12,960 nt of DNA from JALSRY01 sp964428275 (GCA_964428275.1 CAYRXN010000015.1:1-12960), one strand, 5' to 3'. Shown: positions 1 to 5,914, counted from the first letter of the stretch. Notes: generated by a model from the sequence alone, not told the origin. Made by a program: numbers and translations.

Positions 1-1523
1 CGGGGTGTGACCTCGGACGAGGTCGGCCCGGGGAGCGCCAGCCCCAGGCGCCCGGCGATTTCCTCGACGAGTCCCGTTTCGATACGCGCCAGCGAGGCCA
101 GCGGACCTTCCACCTGCGGGAGCACGACGTTTCGCGGCTGGCGAACGTGATAGATCTGCGCCGACAGAACGATCTGGTCGCCCTTGCGGGTGAAGCGCCC
201 GGTAATCACGGACGCGGCTCCACTGAGACGGCCGGCCTCACGGAGCTGCTGTCCGCGTGAACCGGCATCCCGCCGCGCGATGCGGTCGAGCGTGTGTACG
301 AACTGCTCCACGTCGACGACGAAGGCGCCCTCGAGCTGGGCCAGGGAGCGTGCCAGATGGTCCGCGACGGCGTGTCCGAGCCACTCGTCCGCGGCGTCGG
401 CGGAAGCATTCTCAAATGGCATCACGACGAGGCCCCGTGGCTCGGGATACCGGGGCGGAGCCTGGTCGGCCACGGTCGCGGCCGGCGAGGCGGAGGGGTT
501 TTCGATGAACTCGATCAGCGCCCGGGCCGAGGGGAAACGCCGGCGGGGGTCCGGGTCGAGCAGCCGTTCGATGGCCTCCCGGAACCAGCGCGGCATCTCG
601 CTTACGTTCGCCTCAGGCCAGGCCACGCGGTCGCCGTGCGCGGATAGCAGCGTCTGATAAACGCTGTACCCCCTCGGTGGCTTGCCGTGCAGGAGCTCGA
701 ACAGCGTTGCCCCGAGGGAGTACAAGTCCGCGGTCGGTCCGACGTCCGGGCGGCGCTCGATCACCTCCGGCGCCGCATACTCCAGCGTACCATCGGCGCT
801 GGCCTGGTCTGGGCTCAGAAAGCGCGGGCATGCGTGAATCAGGCGTGCTACGCCGAAGTCTGTCAGTCGCAAACGGCCGCTCGGGCCGAGAATCAGATTG
901 GCCGGTTTCACATCGAGGTGGACCAGACCGGCATCATGGATGGCCTCGAGCCCGCGGGCGACGTCCATGGCGAACTCGACTGCCTGTCGCCAATCTGCGC
1001 GCACGTCGTTGGCGGTAGTCTGGGCAAGGCTGATCCCCTCGGCGTACTCCATGACAAAATACCAGATGTTGTCTTCGGAGTCCCCGTCGAGTACACGCAC
1101 GACGTTGGGATGGTTCACTCGGAAGCCGGCGGATGCTTCGGCCCGAAACCGTCTCACGTCCACGTCGTCGGGGTTCGCGCTGGGGATTGGAAGAACCTTG
1201 ACCACGCAGGGGTGGTCAAGGAATTCGTGGTGCGCGAGGAACGTGGCGCCGTGCTGTCCTGAGCCGAGGAACTCGACGAGCCGATAACGTCCCCGCAGAA
1301 CTGTATCCGGGGCAAACGGAAGGATGGCGCTGGCTGAGCCCGGTGCTTGCCGCTGAGGCCGGCGGCCGCTCGCGAAGACGAACCCGCACACGCTGCAACG
1401 TGTCAACCCATCCATGCACGGCGCGAGCGTGCCGAACTCGCCGCAATGCGCACACGGACGCGCGTCGTGCGGCGTCCGGCGACCCGCGCGCTCGTCGTCT
1501 TGGATGGGCTGCTCAGTGCTCAC
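1..1523 (-). CDS. Ser/Thr protein kinase with N-terminal zinc ribbon and TolB-like tail (partial, C-terminus off left edge)
   Basis: A 507-codon fragment open to the left edge; an eukaryotic-like kinase phosphorylating Ser/Thr of unknown targets. Residues 24-46 hold two CxxC knuckles (CAHC and CSVC), a zinc ribbon. The kinase domain (about 80-340) shows a Gly loop GSGQHGATF (87-95), ATP-binding K109 in VVKVL, a helix-C Glu near 129, catalytic loop HLDVKPANL (D204, N209), DFG (222-224) and APE (251-253). The Arg of the usual HRD is Leu, so it is a non-RD kinase, probably not controlled by activation-loop phosphorylation. Residues about 365-460 (VVMPFENAS, then GRLSGAASVITGRF) resemble the TolB N-terminal-like domain found in some adenylate cyclases and kinases. 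No transmembrane segment is seen in the visible part. The GTG start at 1523 is chosen because an in-frame TAG lies just upstream and no in-frame ATG precedes the ribbon; its ribosome binding site is weak, so the start is uncertain. Confidence 0.85.
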   Translation of the reverse strand, partial: MSTEQPIQDDERAGRRTPHDARPCAHCGEFGTLAPCMDGLTRCSVCGFVFASGRRPQRQAPGSASAILPFAPDTVLRGRYRLVEFLGSGQHGATFLAHHEFLDHPCVVKVLPIPSANPDDVDVRRFRAEASAGFRVNHPNVVRVLDGDSEDNIWYFVMEYAEGISLAQTTANDVRADWRQAVEFAMDVARGLEAIHDAGLVHLDVKPANLILGPSGRLRLTDFGVARLIHACPRFLSPDQASADGTLEYAAPEVIERRPDVGPTADLYSLGATLFELLHGKPPRGYSVYQTLLSAHGDRVAWPEANVSEMPRWFREAIERLLDPDPRRRFPSARALIEFIENPSASPAATVADQAPPRYPEPRGLVVMPFENASADAADEWLGHAVADHLARSLAQLEGAFVVDVEQFVHTLDRIARRDAGSRGQQLREAGRLSGAASVITGRFTRKGDQIVLSAQIYHVRQPRNVVLPQVEGPLASLARIETGLVEEIAGRLGLALPGPTSSEVTP

Positions 1524-1542
1524 ACGCAACGTCCGAAAAAGC

Positions 1543-1575
1543 TTGACAAGTATGAGTTTCCATGTACCCTATAAC
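1543..1575 (+). promoter_or_regulatory. Possible promoter reading toward the micro-ORF array
   Basis: A perfect -35 hexamer TTGACA lies at 1543-1548. Downstream are TATAAC at 1570-1575 (spacing 21, too long for standard sigma-70) and the poorer TACCCT at 1565-1570 (spacing 16). It lies just upstream of the divergent kinase start, in an AT-richer patch, and points into the structured leader of the array. Transcription was not demonstrated; the hexamer match alone could be chance. Confidence 0.35.
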
Positions 1576-1583
1576 TTAGGCGA

Positions 1584-1621
1584 GGTTGTAGGGGCAACTA
1601 CTCCTTCACAGTAGTTGAACC
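1584..1621 (+). promoter_or_regulatory. RNA hairpin in leader of micro-ORF array
   Basis: CAACTAC (1595-1601) and GTAGTTG (1611-1617) form a perfect 7-bp stem around a 9-nt loop. An outer GGTT (1584-1587) pairs with AACC (1618-1621), leaving a 7-nt bulge on the left arm. GTTG at 1585-1588 could instead pair with CAAC at 1595-1598, so two folds compete. It could be a 5' UTR element or attenuator; no run of T follows, so it is not an ordinary terminator. Confidence 0.5.
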
Positions 1622-1717
1622 TTCTTGGGTTTCATCGCTGGCGGTGCGCTTCGCTCCGGTCAGCGGGCTTGTCTACGCCAGTATAACTCATTCTGGGGCA
1701 GGCACGCAACAATTCTT

Positions 1718-1805
1718 TTTCTCCGGTCTAACGCGGAGGTGGCACGTGAAGCTTATCCAGCTTGCCCATGCAGGCCTGGGTCGCCTTGCCACTTTCTCCG
1801 GACTA
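1718..1805 (+). promoter_or_regulatory. Multi-helix structured element with flanking direct repeats, upstream of first micro-ORF
   Basis: TTTCTCCGGTCTA (1718-1730) recurs as TTTCTCCGGACTA (1793-1805). CGGAG (1734-1738) can pair either with CTCCG in the first copy (1721-1725) or with CTCCG in the second (1796-1800). In the second fold it is followed by GTGGCA (1739-1744) with TGCCAC (1787-1792), enclosing hairpins AAGCT/AGCTT (1749-1753 with 1759-1763) and CCCA/TGGG (1765-1768 with 1777-1780). This is a multi-branched fold with an alternative pairing, about 30 nt upstream of the first micro-ORF start. It does not match a riboswitch class I recognise. It may be a cis-regulatory RNA, or part of a small RNA. 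Confidence 0.45.
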
Positions 1806-1836
1806 CCAGTTTCCCCGTTCAAGGAGGCGGTTTCTC

Positions 1837-1881
1837 ATGATTGTCGTAATCACGGAAATCGACCACATCGTGACTACCTGA
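1837..1881 (+). CDS. Micropeptide A1 (14 aa), first member of tandem array
   Basis: The encoded peptide is MIVVITEIDHIVTT. AAGGAGG at 1821-1827 lies 9 nt before the ATG, a strong Shine-Dalgarno. The composition is Ile/Val/Thr-rich, beta-prone and mildly acidic (E7, D9). It differs from the other two A copies only at residue 10 (His instead of Arg); its other codon differences (codons 2, 4, 5 or 9, 12 and 13) are synonymous. It has no signal peptide and is too short for a classical domain. No family is recognised. It heads the array, 35 nt before B1. Confidence 0.75.
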   Translation: MIVVITEIDHIVTT

Positions 1882-1916
1882 GCCCAGGCACCGAATTCGG
1901 ACAATGGAGGTAACCC

Positions 1917-1985
1917 ATGTCGTTCTATGAACTTATCGTTGCGATTGTCAACTCGATGGCCGACTTCATCGACATCATCACCTGA
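1917..1985 (+). CDS. Micropeptide B1 (22 aa), amphipathic anionic peptide
   Basis: The peptide begins MSFYELIVAIV and ends DFIDIIT, with N12, S13, M14 and A15 between. GGAGG at 1906-1910 lies 6 nt before the ATG. On a helical wheel, F3, L6, I7, I10, M14, F17 and I21 fall on one face and S2, E5, N12, D16 and D19 on the other, so it is a probable amphipathic helix with net charge about -3. In size and pattern it resembles phenol-soluble modulins (formyl-Met, no leader), but those are mostly cationic or neutral. There is no detectable homology to a family I know. The local coding GC is only 27 of 60 bases at 1921-1980, well below the surrounding genes. Confidence 0.78.
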   Translation: MSFYELIVAIVNSMADFIDIIT

Positions 1986-1999
1986 GGAAAGGCCCCCAC

Positions 2000-2044
2000 A
2001 TGATCGTCGTCATTACGGAAATCGACCGGATCGTGACAACCTGA
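2000..2044 (+). CDS. Micropeptide A2 (14 aa)
   Basis: The peptide is MIVVITEIDRIVTT. It starts 14 nt after the B1 stop, so it may be translationally coupled to B1. AGGAAAGG at 1985-1992 is the likely ribosome binding site. Its protein is identical to A3 although five codons differ (5, 9, 10, 12 and 13), all at the third base. That pattern is expected of a selected protein and not of a non-coding repeat. Confidence 0.76.
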   Translation: MIVVITEIDRIVTT

Positions 2045-2081
2045 CAACGCCCGTCACATCCAGCACGCGATGGAGGTAGCC

Positions 2082-2150
2082 ATGTCGTTCTGCGACCTTG
2101 TTGTTGCGATTGTCGACTCGATGCTCGATTTCATCGACATCATTACGTGA
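2082..2150 (+). CDS. Micropeptide B2 (22 aa)
   Basis: The peptide begins MSFCDLVVAIV and ends DFIDIIT, with D12, S13, M14 and L15 in the middle. GGAGG at 2072-2076 lies 5 nt before the ATG. It is the most acidic copy (D5, D12, D16, D19; about -4) and the only one with a cysteine (C4). Against B1 the last seven codons carry three changes, all synonymous, whereas changes at residues 4, 5, 7, 12 and 15 alter the protein. It is 37 nt downstream of A2, matching the 35-nt A1-B1 gap. Confidence 0.78.
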   Translation: MSFCDLVVAIVDSMLDFIDIIT

Positions 2151-2229
2151 TCGGTTCCGGTGCGGTTCGCGGGCGGGTTCGAGATGCGCCGTGGAAAACC
2201 ATGTGCGAACGCTAACGAGGAGTGAAACC

Positions 2230-2298
2230 ATGTCATTCGTCGAACTGGTCGTTCTGATCGTCAGCTCGGTCACTGACTTCATCGACATCATCACGTGA
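2230..2298 (+). CDS. Micropeptide B3 (22 aa)
   Basis: The peptide begins MSFVELVVLIV and ends DFIDIIT, with S12, S13, V14 and T15 between. AGGAG at 2218-2222 lies 7 nt before the ATG. It is the most divergent B copy at the DNA level (for example TCA for Ser2, CTG for Leu6), yet keeps MSF, the acidic residue 5, L6, V8, IV at 10-11, S13 and the DFIDIIT tail. A longer in-frame reading from 2098 exists but would run through B2 in another frame, so the short start with its own ribosome binding site is preferred. No A copy precedes it; the 79-nt gap after B2 may have lost one. Confidence 0.76.
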   Translation: MSFVELVVLIVSSVTDFIDIIT

Positions 2299-2312
2299 GC
2301 GGAGTGGTGGAC

Positions 2313-2357
2313 ATGATCGTCGTCATCACGGAAATCGATCGAATCGTCACCACCTGA
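2313..2357 (+). CDS. Micropeptide A3 (14 aa), last member of array
   Basis: The peptide is MIVVITEIDRIVTT, identical to A2. GGAG at 2301-2304 lies 8 nt before the ATG. It begins exactly 14 nt after the B3 stop, the same spacing as B1 to A2, so B-then-A looks like a bicistronic unit. No further B copy follows at the expected 35-37 nt; a hairpin begins there instead. The A and B tails are alike (IDxIVTT versus IDIIT), hinting at common ancestry or a shared recognition feature. Confidence 0.75.
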   Translation: MIVVITEIDRIVTT

Positions 2358-2378
2358 GGCGTGGTGCAGGACCGGTTC

Positions 2379-2482
2379 TTCCGCCTGCGATGGTGGCGGA
2401 AGCCGGGTGGGGGGAGCCTCGATTCGCCTGCGACCTCGAGGTGCATCGGCGAACAGGTACCAGCTACCTGGCCCCCGGGGGC
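2379..2482 (+). terminator. Hairpin cluster after the micro-ORF array (terminator or leader of OPT gene)
   Basis: Four inverted repeats follow in a row: TTCCGCC/GGCGGAA (2379-2385 with 2395-2401, loop 9), CCTCGA/TCGAGG (2417-2422 with 2436-2441), CAGGTA/TACCTG (2454-2459 with 2465-2470, loop 5), and the perfect 12-bp palindrome GCCCCCGGGGGC (2471-2482). The first starts 21 nt after the A3 stop, a good position for ending the array transcript, though no T-run follows. The rest could belong to a leader of the OPT transporter gene. Confidence 0.45.
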
Positions 2483-2703
2483 AAGCTGCGGCATGGGCCT
2501 GCCACGTAACGCGACAGTAGCCGTCGGCGCGGTGGTGTCCGAGCAGTCAGGGCAGGCGGTGCCCAAACCAACAGAGCCGTGTTATCCTGTAGCCGTGGGT
2601 GGCTTGCCGGCGTGGGTGCCGGACGGTGCCGACAACGGGTGGGTTATTGGACCACGCGTTGGCGACGGCCCCGGGACTCGTGGGCCTTGCCCGGGAGGAA
2701 TGC
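2483..2703. other. Intergenic stretch upstream of OPT transporter gene
   Basis: I see no credible gene here. A possible -10 TATCCT is at 2583-2588, without a convincing -35. GGAGG at 2694-2698 is the ribosome binding site of the OPT gene and decides its start. Confidence 0.5.
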
Positions 2704-4563
2704 GTGAGCACTCGCGGTGATGGCACGTCGGCCGGGCAGCCGAGGGAGGCTGGTGCGCACGGCGACGTGACCGCCGACCCGGGGCCGCCGGGGGACGCGC
2801 CGCTTCCCCTGGGCACGCCTGCAGGCATGGCCGCGGTCGGCGGTAACGGGTTGACGCTGCGCGCCCTGCTCACCGGGGCGGTGCTCGGGGCGCTCTTTTC
2901 CGCCTGCAACGTCTACGTCGGGCTGAAGATCGGTTCGACGGTCGGCACGTCCATCGCGGCGGCCCTGTTGGGTTTCGGCTTCTGGAAGGGCTTCGGTCGA
3001 ATCTCACCACGCGCCGCGGGCTGGGGGGTCCTGGAAAACAACATCAACCAGACGGCCTGCTCCGCGGCGGCAGCGGTTGCTGCGGCGGGGCTGGTCGCAC
3101 CGCTGCCGGCGCTGACGCTGCTCACGGGAAAGACGCTGACCTGGCCGTGGATGGCGCTTTGGGTCTTATCGGTCATGCTGGTGGGGATCAGCGTGGCGAT
3201 CCCGCTGCGCCGGGTGATGATCGAGGATGAGAAACTGGCGTTCGCGCCCGGCGTTGCGACGGCGGAGATGTTGCGCGACCTCCATCGCCGGGGGCGCGAA
3301 GCGGGCCGGCGCCTGCTGGCCCTGTTGCTGGCGGTCGTGGCGGCCGGGGGGATCAAGGTGGCGGCGGCACTGAAACTGGTGCGGCCCTGTCCGCTGCCGG
3401 GAGCGATCGGGGGGTACGCGCTTGGCGGCCTGGGGTTTGCCATCATTCCGATGCCGCTGCTGGTGGGAGTGGGAGGGTTGATCGGTCTGCGCGTGTGTGG
3501 CTCGCTGCTGGCGGGCGCGGTCGTCGCCTATGGCGTCGTGGCTCCCCGGGCGATTCACGCCGGTCTGATCGCCTCGCCGCCCTCGTTCGGCGCGATGAAC
3601 CGCTGGCTGCTGTGGCCGGGCGTGACGCTGATGGTGGTCGGGGCGCTGATGTCGGCGTTGTTCTCCTGGCGGTCGATCGGTCGTGCGTTCCGCGACGCGT
3701 ATTCCGTCGGCACCACGGCGGTGGCGGGCGGTCGCCGGGCGCGGCTGGTGCTGGCTTTTGGCGGCGTGCTGCTGCTGTCGGTGCTGCTTCAGCGAGGACT
3801 TTTCGGCATTGCCGTGTGGGTCGCCGTGCTGGCCGTGCTGCTGACGTTCGCGCTGGCGATGGTTGCCGGTCGCGTCTCGGGCGAAACCGGTATCGGCGCC
3901 GTCGGACCGATGGGCAAGGTTGCGCAGCTTGCGTTCGGACTGCTGCGGCCCCATTCGCCGATTCCGAACCTGATGGCGGCGAACGTCGCCGGCGGGGCCG
4001 CGAGCCAATGTGCGGACCTGCTCAACGACTTCAAGTGCGGTCAGGAATTGGGGGCGTCGCCCCGGTCGCAAACGCTCGCGCAGGTCGTCGGGGCGGTTGT
4101 GGGGGCCGCCGCCGGCGCGGTGGCGTACCTGGTGCTGGTTCCCGATGCGCACGCGTTGCAGACGATGGCGGCCGGAACCGAGTGGCCGATGCCGGCGGTG
4201 AAGAGCTGGAAGGCCGTCGCGGAGCTGTTCGTGGGCGGGTTCGACGAGCTGCCGGCGGGAACGCGCGCTGCCATGACGATCGCCGCCTGCGTCGCGGTGG
4301 CGCTGGTCATGGGGGAGCGGCTGTTGCCCGCCCGGTGGCGGCGGGCGGTCCCCAGCGCGACCGGCGTCGGGTTGGCGTTCGTGCTGCCGGCGAGCGTGTC
4401 GCTGGTCATCTTCGTCGGGGGCGCGGCGGCCGCCGTCGCAGGCTGGATAGCGCCGAGATGGCGCGAACGCTACTGGGTCGCGCTGTGTGCGGGAGTGATT
4501 ACCGGCGAGAGCCTGGTCGGGATCGGCCTCGCCGTCGCGAAGCTGCTCCAGGGGGGCTCGTAA
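2704..4563 (+). CDS. OPT-family (oligopeptide) transporter
   Basis: A 619-aa integral membrane protein of the OPT family, secondary carriers that import peptides, glutathione-like compounds or metal chelates with protons. After a hydrophilic tail of about 50 residues come many hydrophobic segments, the first around 53-72. Family-like polar motifs include LENNINQT (about 110), FAPGVATAEML (about 180), the NLMAANVAGG and ADLLNDFKCG block (from about 422), and GFDELP (about 513). Length is normal for bacterial OPT proteins. The GTG start at 2704 is preferred because GGGAGGA lies 5 nt upstream and the residues encoded before it are hydrophilic and unlike the family; an ATG at 2599 is the alternative. 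It is co-directional with the micro-ORF array (346 nt gap) and convergent with the gene at 4661. The substrate cannot be told from sequence; peptides of the array are one speculative possibility. Confidence 0.85.
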   Translation: MSTRGDGTSAGQPREAGAHGDVTADPGPPGDAPLPLGTPAGMAAVGGNGLTLRALLTGAVLGALFSACNVYVGLKIGSTVGTSIAAALLGFGFWKGFGRISPRAAGWGVLENNINQTACSAAAAVAAAGLVAPLPALTLLTGKTLTWPWMALWVLSVMLVGISVAIPLRRVMIEDEKLAFAPGVATAEMLRDLHRRGREAGRRLLALLLAVVAAGGIKVAAALKLVRPCPLPGAIGGYALGGLGFAIIPMPLLVGVGGLIGLRVCGSLLAGAVVAYGVVAPRAIHAGLIASPPSFGAMNRWLLWPGVTLMVVGALMSALFSWRSIGRAFRDAYSVGTTAVAGGRRARLVLAFGGVLLLSVLLQRGLFGIAVWVAVLAVLLTFALAMVAGRVSGETGIGAVGPMGKVAQLAFGLLRPHSPIPNLMAANVAGGAASQCADLLNDFKCGQELGASPRSQTLAQVVGAVVGAAAGAVAYLVLVPDAHALQTMAAGTEWPMPAVKSWKAVAELFVGGFDELPAGTRAAMTIAACVAVALVMGERLLPARWRRAVPSATGVGLAFVLPASVSLVIFVGGAAAAVAGWIAPRWRERYWVALCAGVITGESLVGIGLAVAKLLQGGS

Positions 4564-4660
4564 GGCCTCTTCCTGTGCCACGCCGCTTGTTCGCTTGGAC
4601 TCTTCACGGGGTGGTCGTGGGCGCGCGGCCGGCAATGCGCAAGGAGAGCGAAACGCCCGA

Positions 4661-5644
4661 TCAGGTGCTCAGCTTCGCCCGCACGCGCTCAAGCAGGCGC
4701 TGCGTGGCGCGGACACCGTCCTCCTCGCTCAGCCGCGAGCCTTCGTACTCGATGCCGACGTAGTCGTGATAGCCGGCGCCGACGACGATCTTCATCATCC
4801 GCAGGTAGTCGATCGTGGTTTCGTTGCCCTGGGCGTCGAAGTCATACGATTTGGCACTGACGGCCTTGGCAAAGGGCATCATCTCCTTCACGCCGCGGTA
4901 GCGGTCGTAGGTTTTTCCGCCGCCGAGGCGGAAGTTGCCGAAGTCGGGCAGCGTTCCGCAGCGGGGGTGATTGACGCGGCGGATGACCGCGGCCACCCAG
5001 GCCCCGTTCGATGACAGCCCGCCGTGGTTCTCGACGATCACGTTGATGTCGTATTTGGCGGCGTACTCCGTGAGCTGGCGCAGACCGTCGGCGGCGAGTT
5101 TCATCTGCTCTTCGTAGCTGCCGGTGCTGGCGGCGTTGACACGGATGGTCTGACAGCCCAACGCGCGGGCGGCGGCCACCCACTTGTGGTGGTTCTCGAC
5201 CGCTTTTCGGCGCTTGGCGGCGTCGGGATCGCCGAGGGCCCCCTCGCCGTCGATCATGATGAGCCGGCTGCGAACGCCGGCGTCGCCGGCGCGGCGTTGC
5301 ATTTCGCGCAGGTACGCCTGGTCGAGCGCCTTGTCGCGGAAGAACGTGCTGACGTACTCGGCGGCGTCGATGCCGAACTTCCTCCGGGCCAGCGGGGCAA
5401 AGTCGAGGTGGTCGAGCTTGCCGCCAAAAAGCGCCCGATGGAACGACCACTCGGCGAGCGAGATCTTGAACAACGGCCTCTTCCCTTTCCCCGGCGGGGC
5501 GGCCAGCGCCGCGGCCGCGGGGCCCAAGCCGGCGATTGCGGCCAGCGTGAGCCTGAGCAGGTCGCGGCGGTCGAGCGTGGGGCCCGACTCCGTCTGCGGG
5601 CAACGGCCGCGCGAATTGCGGTTGCGGGTCGAACCGAGTCTCAT
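4661..5644 (-). CDS. Tat-exported sugar phosphate isomerase/epimerase-like (xylose isomerase-like TIM barrel)
   Basis: A 327-aa protein. The N-terminus has a twin-arginine signal: a basic region, DRRDLLRL at about 25-32, a hydrophobic Ala/Leu stretch, and a probable cleavage near LAAP. So it is predicted to be exported folded. The mature part is an AP-endonuclease-2/xylose-isomerase-like TIM barrel, recognised by ISLAEWSFH, RLIMIDGEGALGD, TIRVNA, NVIVENHGG, GTLPDFGNF, AKSYDFD and YVGIEYEG; the Glu, Asp and terminal-strand Glu in these strand ends are the usual divalent metal ligands. Such proteins isomerise or epimerise sugars or their derivatives and are numerous in planctomycetes; the substrate is unknown. 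The start is supported by GGAGG about 6-8 nt upstream (complement of 5651-5656). It appears monocistronic. Confidence 0.85.
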   Translation of the reverse strand: MRLGSTRNRNSRGRCPQTESGPTLDRRDLLRLTLAAIAGLGPAAAALAAPPGKGKRPLFKISLAEWSFHRALFGGKLDHLDFAPLARRKFGIDAAEYVSTFFRDKALDQAYLREMQRRAGDAGVRSRLIMIDGEGALGDPDAAKRRKAVENHHKWVAAARALGCQTIRVNAASTGSYEEQMKLAADGLRQLTEYAAKYDINVIVENHGGLSSNGAWVAAVIRRVNHPRCGTLPDFGNFRLGGGKTYDRYRGVKEMMPFAKAVSAKSYDFDAQGNETTIDYLRMMKIVVGAGYHDYVGIEYEGSRLSEEDGVRATQRLLERVRAKLST

Positions 5645-5713
5645 GCGGAACCCTCCGTAAGTCCAGGATCATCTTGCCCGATCGTACGCAGCGCGGCAAG
5701 GGCGTGTGCAGGG

Positions 5714-5748
5714 CGAATGCCGAATGGCGAATTGCGAATGGCGAATTG
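5714..5748. repeat. Heptamer tandem repeat, five CGAATNN units
   Basis: Units are CGAATGC, CGAATGG, CGAATTG, CGAATGG, CGAATTG; the 14-mer CGAATGGCGAATTG is exactly duplicated at 5721-5734 and 5735-5748. It is non-coding and resembles the short tandemly repeated heptamers of cyanobacterial intergenic regions in style, though not in sequence. Confidence 0.85.
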
Positions 5749-5780
5749 CCGTTCGCATGCTCGTCGCCTTCGCCCCTGCG

Positions 5781-5826
5781 TCCCTTGATCCCTCAATCCC
5801 TGATCCCTCGGTCCCTCCGTCCCTTT
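5781..5826. repeat. TCCCT-NNN tandem array, possible G-quadruplex on minus strand
   Basis: Six TCCCT cores occur at a 7-8 nt period. The minus strand therefore has six GGG tracts separated by 4-5 nt, which fits the G3N1-7 quadruplex rule. A related array lies at 12283-12321. It sits upstream of the thrS promoter. Confidence 0.75.
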
Positions 5827-5914
5827 AGTTACGGCCGTTATCTTTCGCGGTCAGCGCCACTTATCTCATTTGATCGCAACAGCCGATAGAACGTGCGGAA
5901 GCGTGACTTGCGGG

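Larger units (their letters stand above)
1837..2357 (+). repeat. Tandem micro-ORF array A-B-A-B-B-A
   Basis: Six short ORFs of two families lie on one strand within 521 bp. Gaps are 35 (A1-B1), 14 (B1-A2), 37 (A2-B2), 79 (B2-B3) and 14 nt (B3-A3). All end in TGA. The DNA stretch TTCATCGACATCAT recurs in each B copy. Spacers are poorly conserved apart from ribosome binding sites, for example TGGAGGTA before B1 and B2. The array is probably one transcript. Confidence 0.8.

Noticed and set aside
1746..1913. GTG-started 55-codon ORF with GGAGG upstream, overlapping A1 and ending in the B1 ribosome binding site
   Set aside because: It lies within the structured element, overlaps A1 in another frame and has no recognisable features; A1 shows codon-level selection in its own frame. 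It cannot be fully excluded as a leader ORF.
2184..2225. 13-codon ORF (MRRGKPCANANEE) in the B2-B3 gap, where an A copy would be expected
   Set aside because: It has no sequence likeness to A or B and no good ribosome binding site.
2013..2294. 93-codon minus-strand ORF opposite the micro-ORF array
   Set aside because: Its Met-rich start is the reverse complement of the DFIDIIT codons; a shadow of the array. It was also considered as an antisense antitoxin RNA, but no promoter was seen.
1837..2357. CRISPR array interpretation of the regular repeats
   Set aside because: Repeats are not identical at DNA level, differ mainly at third codon positions, alternate between two types and have uneven gaps; no cas genes.
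2361..2720. 119-codon + strand ORF between array and OPT gene
   Set aside because: It covers the hairpin cluster, has no good start signal, is of low-complexity composition and overlaps the OPT start.
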